Shown here: one piece after another, positions 28,208 to 37,773 of the stretch | Layout: each line of letters begins with the position of its first letter | Numbering within the stretch: the first letter of the stretch is position 1 | Origin: Pseudonocardia sp. | GTDB taxonomy: Bacteria; Actinomycetota; Actinomycetes; Mycobacteriales; Pseudonocardiaceae | Assembly: GCF_029263155.1 (NCBI RefSeq) | Contig: NZ_JAJCYB010000031.1 | Location: 1-64,000, forward strand | DNA length: 64,000 nucleotides | Direction: 5' to 3' | Position numbers and translations under genes: made by a program | Notes under the pieces: generated by a model | Told to the model about the DNA's origin: nothing | Databases searched by the model: none | Seen by the model: the letters and a program-made list of their open reading frames with translations, nothing else

Positions 28208-28264
28208 TCGTCCGGCGCGTATCCGGGAGCCCAGCGACGCCGTCGGTGCTGGACGATCAGCAGC
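28200..28264. repeat. Hairpin repeat, copy 2
   Basis: The left arm (28200-28216) is identical to 17 bases of copy 1 and, as in copy 1, runs through the last codons and stop of the gene it follows (Arg-Cys-stop in both). The right arm (28248-28264) matches the complement at 15 of 17 positions. The loop of 31 bases has the same length as in copy 1 but a different sequence. It lies between two convergent genes. Confidence 0.75.
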
Positions 28265-28267
28265 ACC

Positions 28268-29515
28268 TCAGGGGCGGGCGGTGAGTGCCTGTTCCAGCGC
28301 CGGGGCCAGCAGCTCCGCCTGCCACTGCCGGGCTCCGCCCGCGCGGAGGAAGCCCGTGATGTCGCCGTCCTCGGGAGGTGTCCAGCACAGGCGGCGCAAC
28401 AGGTCGGGCTGGAGCAGGTTCTCCACCGGGATCTGCCACTGCGTGCCGATCCCGGCCACGGCGGCGCGGGCGGCGGTCAGGCGCGCGGCGGCGTCGGGGT
28501 CGCGGTCGGCCCAGCGGGAGACCGGGGGAGGGCCGTCGCTCGGGGTGGCGGCCGAGGGCAGGTCGGTGGCGTCGAGACGCGCGGCCGAGCTGAGCGCGGC
28601 CCACCAGTAGGAGGTCAGGCGGCGCTGGGAACGGCCGCGGAACACCGGCATCGCGGCGAGCGCGGCCGCGGACTCCGGTGCGCGGGTGGCGGCGTCCACC
28701 ACCGCGGCGTCGGGGAGCACCCGGCCGGGCGCGATGTCGCGCTCGGCGGCCAGCCGGTCGCGGGCCTCCCACAGCGCGCGCACGGCGGCGAGCTGGCGTG
28801 GCTTGCGGAGCTTGTGGATGCCCGAGGTGCGGCGCCACGGCTCCGCGCGGGGGGCGGGCGGTCCGGCGGTGCGCACGGCCTCGAACTCCTGGTGGGCCCA
28901 CTCCAGCTTGCCCTGCTCGGCGAGCAGCGCCGCCAGATGGTCGCGCAGCGCCACCAGGACCTCGACGTCGAGTGCCGCGTAGACCAGCCAGTCCTGGGGC
29001 AGCGGTCGGCGCGACCAGTCGGCCGCGCCGTGGCCCTTCTCCAGGGTCAGGCCGAGCAGTTGCTCGACCATCGGGCCCAGCCCGACGCGGGGCAGGCCCG
29101 CGAGCCGGCCGGCCAGCTCGGTGTCGAACAGCCGCGTCGGTGTGAGACCCACCTCGGCGAGGCAGGCGAGGTCCTGGGACGCCGCGTGCAGCACCCATTC
29201 CGGTCCGGTCAGCGCCGGGGCGAGGTCGGACAGGTCGCTGCCCAGCGGGATGGGGTCGACCAGCGCGGTGCCTGCCCCCTCGCGGCGCAGCTGCACCAGG
29301 TAGGCCCGCTGCGAGTACTTGAAACCCGATGCCCGTTCGGCGTCGACGGCGACCGGGCCGGTGCCCGCCGCGAACTGCTCGGCGACGGCCCGCAGCGTGC
29401 CGCCGTCGGAGACGACGTCCGGCAGGCCGTCGGCCGGGACCAGGAGCGGGGTGGTTGCCGGGACGTCCGGCGTCCCCTCCGGCGCCGGTGACCCCTCGTG
29501 GCCCTCAGCGGTCAG
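28268..29515 (-). CDS. Ribonuclease D-like 3'-5' exonuclease with HRDC domain
   Basis: A 415-residue DEDD-family exonuclease, likely acting in tRNA or other RNA 3' processing. The exonuclease domain has GPVAVDAERASGFKY (acidic pair), WVLHAASQDLACL and YAALDVEVL; a HRDC domain follows (REIWEARDRLA-like region near residue 245). No ATG, GTG or TTG stands near the conserved N-terminus. A CTG at 29515 overlaps the stop of the upstream regulator as CTGA, the same geometry as the ATGA and GTGA junctions elsewhere in the window, so I propose CTG as the start. It corresponds in position to Rv2681 in the mycobacterial order. Confidence 0.85.
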   Translation of the reverse strand: MTAEGHEGSPAPEGTPDVPATTPLLVPADGLPDVVSDGGTLRAVAEQFAAGTGPVAVDAERASGFKYSQRAYLVQLRREGAGTALVDPIPLGSDLSDLAPALTGPEWVLHAASQDLACLAEVGLTPTRLFDTELAGRLAGLPRVGLGPMVEQLLGLTLEKGHGAADWSRRPLPQDWLVYAALDVEVLVALRDHLAALLAEQGKLEWAHQEFEAVRTAGPPAPRAEPWRRTSGIHKLRKPRQLAAVRALWEARDRLAAERDIAPGRVLPDAAVVDAATRAPESAAALAAMPVFRGRSQRRLTSYWWAALSSAARLDATDLPSAATPSDGPPPVSRWADRDPDAAARLTAARAAVAGIGTQWQIPVENLLQPDLLRRLCWTPPEDGDITGFLRAGGARQWQAELLAPALEQALTARP

Positions 29516-30228
29516 CGGATGACCCCGGCCCGCATCGCCAGCGCGACCATCTGGGCGCGGTCGCCGGTGCCGAGCTTGCGCCCGATCCGCGACAGGTGGC
29601 TCTTGACGGTGAGCGCGGACAGGCTCAGCGCCTCGCCGATCTCCTTGTTGGACTGGCCGTCCGCGACCAGCTGCAGCACCTCGACCTCGCGCGCGGACAG
29701 CTCGCGCGGGGTGTTGTCGGTGCCCGGGACGCGGGTGCCGGTGGCCAGCAGCGGCGCGACCGTGGGGTCGGCGTAGACGCCGCCGTCCAGGACGCGCTTG
29801 ACGCCGTCGGTGACGACCGCGGGGGACGCCGACTTGAGCAGGTACGCCTGCGCCCCGGCCTGGAACGCGGAACGCACGGCGTACGGGTCGTCCGAGGAGG
29901 CCAGCACCACCAGCCTGGTCCAGCCCAGCGAGCGCAGCTCGGTGACGAGGTCGAGCCCGCTGCCGTCGGGCAGTCCGAGATCGAGTATCGCCAGATCGCA
30001 CGGCCCGTTGGCGTGAGCGCGAGCCCTCGCCTCGGCGACCGACGCGGCCTCGTAGACCGTGCCCGCTCCCATCGACCGCAGGCGCGCGGCGATCGCCTCC
30101 CGCAGCAGCGGGTGGTCGTCGACCACCAGCGCGGAGAAGAGCTCCTCCCGCGGGTGCGGGACCATCGCGGGCGACAGCACGGCACCGGTGGTGCCGCGAA
30201 CTGGTGCGCCCTGGCCAACTACGGCCAC
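29512..30228 (-). CDS. LuxR/NarL-family response regulator
   Basis: A 238-residue regulator with a 30-residue N-terminal extension, a receiver domain (ALVVDDHPLLREAI; phospho-acceptor Asp in AILDLGLPDGSG near residue 86; VLASSDDP; LLKSASP) and a C-terminal LuxR helix-turn-helix (LSAREVEVLQLVADGQSNKEIG). GTG 30228 follows an excellent GGGAGGTAACACC ribosome binding site. No kinase gene is adjacent, so it is an orphan regulator. It is inserted between the RNase D and DUF3000 genes and shares its transcript with the former through a four-base overlap. Confidence 0.9.
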   Translation of the reverse strand: MAVVGQGAPVRGTTGAVLSPAMVPHPREELFSALVVDDHPLLREAIAARLRSMGAGTVYEAASVAEARARAHANGPCDLAILDLGLPDGSGLDLVTELRSLGWTRLVVLASSDDPYAVRSAFQAGAQAYLLKSASPAVVTDGVKRVLDGGVYADPTVAPLLATGTRVPGTDNTPRELSAREVEVLQLVADGQSNKEIGEALSLSALTVKSHLSRIGRKLGTGDRAQMVALAMRAGVIR

Positions 30229-30460
30229 GGTGTTACCTCCCTGGAGTCGGTCGTTGCCCCCGACCGGCACCAGACCTCGGCCGGCGAAGAGACCGCCCGA
30301 GGAGGTGTCGTGGAGGAATCGTAGCCCCCCAAGCGGTCTAACGTCGTGTATCTGTTCGAACTTAGCGGGGTGAAAGTTACAGCCATGTCGAGCGGTGTCC
30401 ACTCGATCGGGTGAGTAACACGATCACTGTTCGCGGCGAAGGCGCAGGTGGGCACGCCGA

Positions 30461-31090
30461 TCAGACCGTTCGATGGGCGAGAGGAACTGCGCCGACCGGT
30501 GGTAGACCTGCGGCGGACGCGACGAAGGCGCAGAAGGCCTCGGCGTGCCGCGACAGGTCCGTGCCCACCGGGGTCCAGGACGCGCGCAGCTCCACGTCGT
30601 CCTCGCGGACCGGCCCGACGGTGCCGCCCCGCGCTCCGCCTGCGGTCCGCGCGATGTCGCCGAACCGCACCGACGACGTCTGGGTGACGGTGCCGCCGAG
30701 GGCGACGTGCTCGGCGTGGTGGTCCTCGAGCGCCTCGGTGAGCCACGACCACCCGACGACGGGCAGCATCTCGTCGCCGAGCTGCTCGGGCTCCAGTCGC
30801 GCCTGCACGAAGCAGACGAGCCGGAACGTGCCCTCCCAGGCGTCCTGCCCGGCGGGGTCGTGCAGGAGGATCAGCCGCCCGGAGGTGTCCGACTCGTCGA
30901 CGCCGTCGTCGGCGGCCTCGCGGCCGAGCGTGGAGTCGGCCACCTCGACGCTGAACGCCCAGGTCCACGGCGCGAGCCGGGGCGGCGCGTCGAGGGCGGA
31001 GACGATCAGCTCGGGACGCGGGCGCAACGTGCCGATCGAGTCCACGGCGCGCCGGAAATCGGGTGGCGGGGCGGCGGTGACGTCGGGCAC
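30461..31090 (-). CDS. DUF3000 domain protein
   Basis: A 209-residue actinobacterial conserved protein of unknown function. It has PDFRRAVDSIGTLRPRPELI near residue 11, a run of beta strands with GRLILLHDPAGQDAWEGTFR, and WSWLTEALEDHHAEHVALGGTV. GTG 31090 starts the conserved N-terminus. It is divergent from hemE with about 105 bases between them. The family is almost always found next to hemE (Rv2680 in M. tuberculosis), which suggests but does not prove a link with haem synthesis. Confidence 0.87.
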   Translation of the reverse strand: MPDVTAAPPPDFRRAVDSIGTLRPRPELIVSALDAPPRLAPWTWAFSVEVADSTLGREAADDGVDESDTSGRLILLHDPAGQDAWEGTFRLVCFVQARLEPEQLGDEMLPVVGWSWLTEALEDHHAEHVALGGTVTQTSSVRFGDIARTAGGARGGTVGPVREDDVELRASWTPVGTDLSRHAEAFCAFVASAAGLPPVGAVPLAHRTV

Positions 31091-31195
31091 GAGCCGGGAC
31101 TCTAAGCGGGGTCGGGCCCCGATCCGGACAGGCGCGCCGAACCCGGTCGCGCCGGGTGATCGCCGGTCCCGCCGTCGTGGGAGGATGGCACGGCC

Positions 31196-32251
31196 ATGGC
31201 TACCTCTCCCGTGCTCACCCGGCCGCGCCGCGATCTGGCCTCGGCCCCGTTCCTGGTCGCCGCGCGCGGCGAACGCCCGGCCCATCTGCCGGTGTGGTTC
31301 ATGCGCCAGGCCGGCCGCTCGCTCCCGGAGTACCGGGCCCTGCGCGCCGGCACCGGGATGCTGCAGTCGTGCCTCACCCCGGACCTGACCTGCGAGATCA
31401 CCCTGCAGCCGGTCCGCAGGCACGGTGTCGACGCAGCCATCCTGTTCAGCGACATCGTGGTACCGCTGCACGCCGCGGGCGTGGGCGTCGACATCGTGGC
31501 CGGCACCGGGCCGGTCGTGGCGAACCCGGTACGCACGGCGGCGGACGTCGCGCGGCTCCCGGAGCTGGACCCCGAGCAGGTCGCGCCGGTCCGGGACGCG
31601 ATCGGGCTGCTGATCGCGGAGCTGGGTGCCACGCCGCTGATCGGGTTCGCGGGCGCCCCGTTCACGCTGGCGTCGTACCTGATCGAGGGCGGGCCCAGCC
31701 GCAACCACGAGCGCACGAAGGCGCTGATGCGCTCGGCTCCCGACGTGTGGCACGCGCTGCTCGGTCGCCTGGCCGACCTGACCTCGACGTTCCTGCGGGT
31801 CCAGGTGGACGCCGGCGTCGACGCGGTGCAGCTGTTCGACTCCTGGGCGGGCGCGTTGTCGCTGCGCGACTACCGCGAGTTCGTCGCGCCGCACTCGGCG
31901 CGGGTGCTCGCCGCGATCACCGAGGTGCCGCGCATCCACTTCGGTGTCGGCACCGGTGAGCTGCTGGGTGCGATGGCGGAGGCGGGCGCCGACGTCGTCG
32001 GCGTCGACTGGCGCATCCCGCTCGACGACGCCGCCCGCCGGGCCGGAGGCGCACACCCGGTGCAGGGCAACCTCGACCCCGCGGTGCTGTTCGCCGACTT
32101 CGGCTCGGTCGCCTCGGAGGTGGCGCGGATCGCCGCCGAGGGCCGCCGCACCCCCGGGCACGTGTTCAACCTGGGCCACGGCGTGCTGCCCGACACCGAT
32201 CCCGACGTGCTCACGCGCCTGGTCGACCTGGTGCACCGCCAGCCGGTGTGA
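31196..32251 (+). CDS. hemE: Uroporphyrinogen decarboxylase
   Basis: This enzyme decarboxylates uroporphyrinogen III to coproporphyrinogen III, in the cytosol. It is full length at 351 residues. Motifs include [16 protein letters not shown] (substrate-binding arginines), [10 protein letters not shown] with the catalytic aspartate, [17 protein letters not shown] and [16 protein letters not shown] 31196 has GGGAGG upstream. The stop overlaps the GTG of hemY by four bases, so the two are translationally coupled. Confidence 0.97.
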   Translation: MATSPVLTRPRRDLASAPFLVAARGERPAHLPVWFMRQAGRSLPEYRALRAGTGMLQSCLTPDLTCEITLQPVRRHGVDAAILFSDIVVPLHAAGVGVDIVAGTGPVVANPVRTAADVARLPELDPEQVAPVRDAIGLLIAELGATPLIGFAGAPFTLASYLIEGGPSRNHERTKALMRSAPDVWHALLGRLADLTSTFLRVQVDAGVDAVQLFDSWAGALSLRDYREFVAPHSARVLAAITEVPRIHFGVGTGELLGAMAEAGADVVGVDWRIPLDDAARRAGGAHPVQGNLDPAVLFADFGSVASEVARIAAEGRRTPGHVFNLGHGVLPDTDPDVLTRLVDLVHRQPV

Positions 32252-33798
32252 ACGTAGCGATCATCGGGGCCGGGATCTCCGGCCTGGTCGCCGCGCACCG
32301 GCTGCGCACCCGGCTCGGCGCGGGAGCCCGGATCACCCTGCTGGAGCAGCGCGACCGCGTCGGTGGCGTCCTACGCACCGTGGATCTGGCCGGAACGGCG
32401 TTCGACGTCGGAGCGGAGGCGTACCTGGCCCGCCGCCCCGAGCTGCCGGGGCTGCTCGCGGAGCTGGGACTGTCGGCGGTGCACCCGACGGCCGCGTCCG
32501 CGACGATCCGCGCGGCCGGCCGCACCCGGCCGCTGCCCGGCGGCACCCTGCTCGGCGTGCCGGGCCGCGCCGCCGTGCTCGACGGCCTGCTGTCGGCCGC
32601 GGGCCTGGCCGCGGTGGCCGCCGAACCGGACCGTCCGCTGCGCTGGGAGCCGGGCGCCGACGTGGCCATCGGCGCGCTGCTGCGGGACCGCTTCGGCGAC
32701 GAGCTGCCCGACCGGCTCACCGACCCGCTGCTCGGGGGCGTCTACGCCGGCCGGGTCGACGCGCTCGGTCTGCGTGCCACCATCCCCGCGCTCGCCGCGG
32801 CCCTCGACGCCGGCGCCCCGTCCCTGACCGCGGCCGCCGACGCGGCGACCACACCCGCACGGCGCGACACGCGCACGCCGAAACCCCGACTCGCGGGAGA
32901 CGACGCGCGAGTCGGGGCCTCCGTGCGCGCGAGTCGGGGCCTGCGTGCGCAGGCCGGCGGTGGGCCTGCCGGTGGTGGGCCCGGCGGCGGTGGGCCTGCC
33001 GATGGTGGGCCCGGCGGCGGTGCGGCGGCTGGGGGTACGGCGGGCGGACCGGTGTTCGGCGCGGTCCGCGGGGGGTACGGGGTGCTGCTCGACGCGTTGC
33101 TGGCCGCCGCCCGGCCGGAGGTGCGGCTGGGGGTCACCGTCCGCGGGATCGAGCGTCGCGCCGACGGGTGGCGGCTCGTGCTGGGCCCGACCACCGCACC
33201 CGAGGCCCTCGACGTCGACGCGGTCGTGCTCGCCGTGCCCGCCCCGGCCCTCGCGCGGCTGCTCGCCCCGGTCGCGTCGGGCGCCGCCCGGGCGGCGGGG
33301 GAGATCGAGCTGGCCTCCTCCGCCGTCGTCGCGCTGGCCTACCGCGCGGCGGACGCGGCCGGCCTGCCGCCGACGTCCGGGGCGCTGGTCGCGGCGGGTG
33401 AGCCGCTGCACGTCAAGGGGGTCACCCACTCGTCGAACAAGTGGGCCCACCTCGGCGCCGACGGCCTGGTCCGGCTCCGGGCCTCGCTGGGCCGGTTCGG
33501 GGAGGCCGCCACCCTGCAGGTCGACGACGCCGAGCTCGTCGCGCGCGTGCGCGGCGACCTGGCCGCGCTGACCGGGGTCACCGCGGACCCGGTGGCCGTG
33601 CACGTCCAGCGCTGGGGCGGCGGGCTGCCGCAGTACGGCGTGGGGCACCTCGACCGGGTCGCGGCCATCGAGTCCGGGCTGCCCGACGGCCTCGCCGTCG
33701 CCGGCGCCGCGCTGCACGGGGTCGGCGTACCCGCCTGCGTCGGTACCGCCCGCGCGGCGGCCGACCGCATCACCCTGATCGTCCGATCCGGGACATGA
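32248..33798 (+). CDS. hemY: Coproporphyrinogen/protoporphyrinogen oxidase with repeat insertion
   Basis: An FAD enzyme that aromatises coproporphyrinogen III to coproporphyrin III in the actinobacterial haem route. The FAD motif is [15 protein letters not shown] at residues 4-18, and [23 protein letters not shown] and the C-terminal [18 protein letters not shown] are as expected. At 516 residues it is about 50 longer than usual. The extra stretch, about residues 205-270, is low-complexity (arginine-rich, then Gly-Pro repeats) and its DNA contains copies of a repeat also found between genes at 60723-60775. The insertion keeps the frame, so the enzyme may still work. hemQ, the next pathway step, lies downstream beyond an NTPase remnant. 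Confidence 0.92.
   Translation: MNVAIIGAGISGLVAAHRLRTRLGAGARITLLEQRDRVGGVLRTVDLAGTAFDVGAEAYLARRPELPGLLAELGLSAVHPTAASATIRAAGRTRPLPGGTLLGVPGRAAVLDGLLSAAGLAAVAAEPDRPLRWEPGADVAIGALLRDRFGDELPDRLTDPLLGGVYAGRVDALGLRATIPALAAALDAGAPSLTAAADAATTPARRDTRTPKPRLAGDDARVGASVRASRGLRAQAGGGPAGGGPGGGGPADGGPGGGAAAGGTAGGPVFGAVRGGYGVLLDALLAAARPEVRLGVTVRGIERRADGWRLVLGPTTAPEALDVDAVVLAVPAPALARLLAPVASGAARAAGEIELASSAVVALAYRAADAAGLPPTSGALVAAGEPLHVKGVTHSSNKWAHLGADGLVRLRASLGRFGEAATLQVDDAELVARVRGDLAALTGVTADPVAVHVQRWGGGLPQYGVGHLDRVAAIESGLPDGLAVAGAALHGVGVPACVGTARAAADRITLIVRSGT
32884..32939. repeat. 22-bp-period repeat inserted in hemY
   Basis: The core CGCGAGTCGGGG occurs at 32906-32917 and 32928-32939 (22 bases apart) and inverted at 32884-32895, so a 12-bp-arm hairpin can form. 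The same core with the same 22-base spacing occurs at 60723-60775 between genes. Downstream, 32950-33040 carries further GC-rich direct repeats encoding Gly-Gly-Pro units. Confidence 0.8.
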
Positions 33799-33823
33799 GC
33801 ATCGCCGGCGACGCTCATGTCCC
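33790..33823. terminator. Hairpin terminator after hemY
   Basis: Two 17-base arms (33790-33806 and 33807-33823) pair with a single mismatch and essentially no loop: a 34-bp near-perfect palindrome starting GGGACATGAGC. The hemY stop codon lies inside the left arm. It may also end transcripts from the opposite strand. Confidence 0.65.
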
Positions 33824-33904
33824 GCTCCTGGCGATCTCGGCCGGGGAGGCCGCGGGCCCGGGTCGCGGTGACCGTCGTCGGGTCGCCCACGGGACCCGCG
33901 CAGG

Positions 33905-34483
33905 TTGAACAGGAAGTCCAGCAGGGCGTCGTGACCGAGCGCGCCACCGGCGCGCAGCCTGTCCAGCATGCTGTGGCGGACCGCCCCCTCCAGCGCGACC
34001 GCGCCCCGGCGGTCGCGCCACCGCAGGTCGGCCACCAGCAGGTCCCGCACGATGTCGTGCGGGAACACCCCGCGCGGCCCGGTCTCCACGTAGGGCCGGG
34101 CGCGCAGCCAGTCCAGCAGCTCCGCTGCGGTGACCGTCCTGCTCGGCGGCGTCGAGCGGGGCCAGCAGCTCGTAGGTGTCGACGAGCAGCACCGCGCGGG
34201 AGTCCGCGGCCGCGAGCGGGGCGAGCGCGGGCCGCAGCGCGTCGGGACCGGGGGCCAGGTCGCGGGCGACCACCCGCACCACGAGCGCGGCCACCGCCAG
34301 GTCCCTGAACATCCGCAGCAGCGCGCTCTTGCCGATCCCGCCCGGCCCGTGCACGTGCAGCACGGTGAACGGCGGCTCGCCGGGAGCGTCGACCGCCCGC
34401 CGGAACAGCTCGAACTCCGCGGCGCGGCCGACGAACGCGCGCCGGCGCGCGGCGGCCACGCGCTGGGCGAGCGTCGGCCGCAT
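33905..34483 (-). pseudogene. AAA/NTPase-domain protein remnant between hemY and hemQ
   Basis: ATG 34483 begins a normal N-terminus: [20 protein letters not shown]-loop [17 protein letters not shown] and Walker [17 protein letters not shown]. After LDAAEQ (about 34135) the frame is lost, and one frame over a C-terminal winged-helix-like fragment follows, [18 protein letters not shown] and GVFPHDIVRDLLVADLRWR, ending about 33905. Intact proteins of this type have several hundred residues between these parts, so a large deletion with a frame change has occurred. It lies on the strand opposite hemY and hemQ and splits the haem genes. Its exact 3' end is unclear. Confidence 0.7.
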
Positions 34484-34519
34484 CCCGTGCACGGTAGCCG
34501 CGGATGGCACGATGGGAAT

Positions 34520-35215
34520 ATGGCCCGCCTGGACTACGCCGAGCTCAACTCCGCCATCCGCTACACCATGTGGTCGGTGTTCCGGGTCGAGCCCGGGCGC
34601 CTGCCCGACGACCGCACGGCGCCGGCCACGGAGGCCGCGGAGTACCTCGACGGGCTCGCGGCGAAGGGCGTCACGGTGCGCGGCGTCTACGACGTGGCGG
34701 GCCTGCGCGCCGACGCCGACTACATGGTGTGGTGGCACGCCGACAACGTCGAGGCCCTGCAGGGCGCATACGCCGACCTGCGCCGCGCCACCGCGCTCGG
34801 GCGGGCGAGCGTGCCGGTGTGGAGCCAGGTGGCGCTGCACCGGCCCGCCGAGTTCAACAAGAGCCACATCCCGGCTTTCGTGGCGGGGGAGGAGGCACGC
34901 GGCTACGTCTGCGTCTACCCGTTCGTGCGGTCGCTGGACTGGTACCTGCTGCCCGACGAGGAGCGCCGCACCATGCTCGCCGACCACGGCAAGGCCGCCC
35001 GCGGGTACGCCGAGGTGCGCGCCAACACCGTGCCCGCGTTCGCGCTGGGCGACTACGAGTGGATCCTCGCGTTCGAGTGCGACGCCCTGGACCGCATCGT
35101 CGACCTCATGCGCGACCTGCGCGCCACCGAGGCGCGCCGGCACGTCCGCGAGGAGATCCCGTTCTTCACCGGGCCGCGGGTGCGGGTGGAGGCGCTCGTC
35201 GACGCGTTGCCGTAG
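34520..35215 (+). CDS. hemQ: Coproheme decarboxylase (chlorite-dismutase family)
   Basis: This enzyme oxidatively decarboxylates coproheme to haem b, the final step of the coproporphyrin-dependent pathway of Actinobacteria and Firmicutes. It is full length at 231 residues. It has YTMWSVFRV near residue 15, [32 protein letters not shown] with the redox tyrosine region, and [12 protein letters not shown] with the probable proximal histidine. ATG 34520 has GATGGGA upstream. The ferrochelatase gene is not in the window. The gene downstream in the ancestral order, msrB, is now 3 kb away. Confidence 0.95.
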   Translation: MARLDYAELNSAIRYTMWSVFRVEPGRLPDDRTAPATEAAEYLDGLAAKGVTVRGVYDVAGLRADADYMVWWHADNVEALQGAYADLRRATALGRASVPVWSQVALHRPAEFNKSHIPAFVAGEEARGYVCVYPFVRSLDWYLLPDEERRTMLADHGKAARGYAEVRANTVPAFALGDYEWILAFECDALDRIVDLMRDLRATEARRHVREEIPFFTGPRVRVEALVDALP

Positions 35216-35241
35216 CGCTGGAACAGCGCTATTCTGCATGC

Positions 35242-35481
35242 ATGGCGACGATCCAGATTCGAGACGTCCCTGACGAAGCACACCAGCAGCTCGCACGTCT
35301 CGCGCAGGAGGCCGGGCAGTCCCTGCAGGCCTACATGCGTCGTCGGGTGATGGAGATGGCCGCCGAGCCCAGGGCCCGGATCGACGCGATCCACCGGCTC
35401 GAGGGCTTCCTCGTCGAGTACGGCGGGGTCGGCGCCACGGCCGAGGAGATCGTCGCCGACGTCCACGCCGCCCGGCGGTGA
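35242..35481 (+). CDS. vapB: Antitoxin of a VapBC module (FitA-like ribbon-helix-helix)
   Basis: A 79-residue DNA-binding antitoxin. The N-terminus ATIQIRDVPDEAHQQLARLA is a ribbon-helix-helix strand and helix, followed by QSLQAYMRRRVMEMA; the C-terminal tail should wrap the toxin. ATG 35242 lies 26 bases after hemQ, inside a short gap with an AT-containing stretch. The stop overlaps the toxin start by four bases. Such pairs normally repress their own promoter. Confidence 0.88.
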   Translation: MATIQIRDVPDEAHQQLARLAQEAGQSLQAYMRRRVMEMAAEPRARIDAIHRLEGFLVEYGGVGATAEEIVADVHAARR

Positions 35482-35876
35482 CGGGCTTCGTCCTGGATGC
35501 CTCCGCCTACGTGCTCGCCTTCACCGAGGTGAGCCCGCCCGCTCGGGCGCTTGCCGCGCGGATCGTCGCGGGCGACTCGCACGTGCCTCATCTGATGTCG
35601 GCCGAGGTCGGGGCGGTGGCGCGGAGCAAGGTGGCACGAGGGGAGCTCACCGCGGCACACGCGCTGGCCCTCGTGGAGGAGGTGGCCGTGGTCGTACAGC
35701 ACCACTACGTCCATCGCCCGCTGATACGGCTGGCGTGGAGCCTGCGCGCGAACCTGTCGTTCTACGACGGCCTGTATGTGGCGCTCGCCGCGAGTCTCGG
35801 AGTACCACTGCTCACCGCCGACGCCCGATTGTCCCGCGCACCTGTGCTGCCCTGCGCGGTGGAGACTGTCAGCTGA
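35478..35876 (+). CDS. vapC: PIN-domain toxin VapC
   Basis: A 132-residue PIN-domain ribonuclease toxin; relatives cleave tRNA or rRNA. The four acidic active-site residues are present: Asp7 in FVLDASAY, Glu43 in SAEVGAV, Asp97 in SFYDGLYVAL and Asp115 in LLTADARL, so it appears intact. GTG 35478 overlaps the vapB stop. It is the only apparently complete gene unit between hemQ and msrB apart from its antitoxin, with broken genes following. Confidence 0.9.
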   Translation: MTGFVLDASAYVLAFTEVSPPARALAARIVAGDSHVPHLMSAEVGAVARSKVARGELTAAHALALVEEVAVVVQHHYVHRPLIRLAWSLRANLSFYDGLYVALAASLGVPLLTADARLSRAPVLPCAVETVS

Positions 35877-35973
35877 TCGGGCGGCATCCCCGCGTCGAAG
35901 CTGCAGCCCGCGGGGCAGCCCACGCCTCGCACCTCCCCGCGCCGTCGTGGTGATCGGCTGACCCGATCCGTGG

Positions 35974-37672
35974 ACAGCGTTCGCCGCCTGCTGCCACCCC
36001 GGCCTGCGGCCCGACCGGCCGGCGCTGGGCCGGATCGTGCCGCAGTGGCGCCGCGACGACGTGGTGGGATCCGCCGAGTCGTCGATCGTGCTGGGCGAGG
36101 GAGTGCTCCGGCTGCTCGCGGTGTGGGGCTCGGGCCGCGGTGCGGTGCTGGTGCTCGACGACCTGCACTGGTGCGATCCGGACACCCTCGCGGTCGTCGA
36201 GTACCTGGCCGACCACGTCCCCGAGCAGCGGGTGCTCATCCTCGCCGCCACCCGGCCGGATGCGGCGGGCGGGGTCACGGCCCGATCGCTCGGTGCCCGG
36301 CGGGCCGCCACCGTGGTGCACCTGCCACCGCTGGTTCCGCAGCAGGTCGCCGCCGTGGCGGCCAGGTGCCTGGGCACGATCGACCTCCCGGACGGCCTGG
36401 TGGACGTGCTGACCCGCGCCGGCGGCGTGCCGTTCCTGGTCGAGGAACTGCTGGCAGCGGCCGCGGACCGGGGCACCCTGCGGCGGGACGGCGCCGGGTG
36501 GGTGCTGGGGCCGGGCGCGGACCGCATCGTCCCCGCCACGTTCGCCGCGGGGGTCGCGCAGCGGCTCGGGTCGCTGGCCCGCTCCGACCGCGACGTCGTG
36601 CTGGCCGGTGCGGTGCTCGGCAGGCGGTTCGACGAGGCGGTCCCGGCCGAGATGGTGGGCCGGACCGACGACGACGTCCGCGGGTCCCTGCGTCGCGGCG
36701 TCGGGGCTCAGCTCCTCGCGATCGCCGACGGCGAGTTCGCGTTCCGTCACGCCCTGACCCGCGACGCCGTACTCGCCTGCCTGACCACGGCGGAGCAGGC
36801 GGACCTGGCGCGGCGGGCCCGGGTCGCGATCGAGGCCCGTCATCCCGGCCTGCCGGGGATCTGGGCCGAGGTCGCCGCCGACGTGGCAGTCACGGCCGGC
36901 GATCACGACGACGCGGCCGGGCTGCTGCTCGTGAGCGGCCGCGCAGCCCTGGCCGACGGCGCGCTGCGCACGGCGCGCCAGCTGCTCGACCGAGCCCGGG
37001 ACCTGGCCGGGGCGGGCACGCCGCGCTCGGTCGAGATCGACGAGGCGCTCCTGCAGGTGGTGACTGACGCCGGGGACGGCGACGCGGTCCGCGCGATCGG
37101 GGACCGGCTGGCGGGCGCCGACCTCGACCCGGACCGCCGCACGCACGTCCACCTGCTCCTCGCCGAGTCGGCCGCCGCCGCGACGGCGTGGGATGCGGCC
37201 GAGACGGAGCTGGGCCGGTGCCGCCGCACGGCCCGGGCCGACGCCGGGCCACGGATCGACGCGCTGGCCGCGCACGTCGCGCTCGGCCAGGGCCGGTCGG
37301 GCGAGGCCGCGGAGCTGGCCCGCCGCGCGCAGGAGGCCGCGCGCCGGCCCGAGGACGCCGAGACGGCGTGCCGCGCGCTGGAGGTGCTGGGCCGGATCGC
37401 CCGGCTGCACGACATCGACGAGGCCGAAGGGGCGTTCACCGAGGAACTGCGGATCGCCGGGCGGCACGGGCTCACGCTGTGGGTCGTCCGCGCGACGCAC
37501 GAGCTGGGCACCCTCGACCTGATCCGGAGTGCGTCGTCGACGCGGCTGGAACGGGCCCGCGAGCTGGCGAGCGACGCCGGGGCGCTGGCCACCGTCGCGG
37601 TGCTCGACCTGCAGCTCGCGGCGGTCCGGGTGCTGCGGTGGGAGGTGCGCGGGACCATCGACGCCGCCCGAG
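35974..37672 (+). pseudogene. LuxR-type AAA ATPase regulator, truncated at both ends
   Basis: The frame opens just after a stop at 35959 with residues that match the region downstream of the P-loop in large LuxR/MalT-like regulators, continues with Walker B GAVLVLDDLHWCDPDTLAVVEYL, GVPFLVEELLAAAADRG and FAFRHALTRDAVLA, and then helical repeats to VLRWEVRGTIDAAR. The P-loop end and the C-terminal LuxR helix-turn-helix are both missing. From about 37672 the sequence changes to unrelated coding DNA. The only usable start, GTG 36034-36037, would give a protein without Walker A. About 570 codons remain of what is usually over 900. Confidence 0.72.
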
Positions 37673-37773
37673 GGGGACCCGGGGATCGGCTCCGTCGTCG
37701 CCTATTTCGAGCAGAAGACCTTCGCCGAGCAGCTCGGGCTCCGGTCGTTCCTGCTGCCGACGACGTCGGGCCG

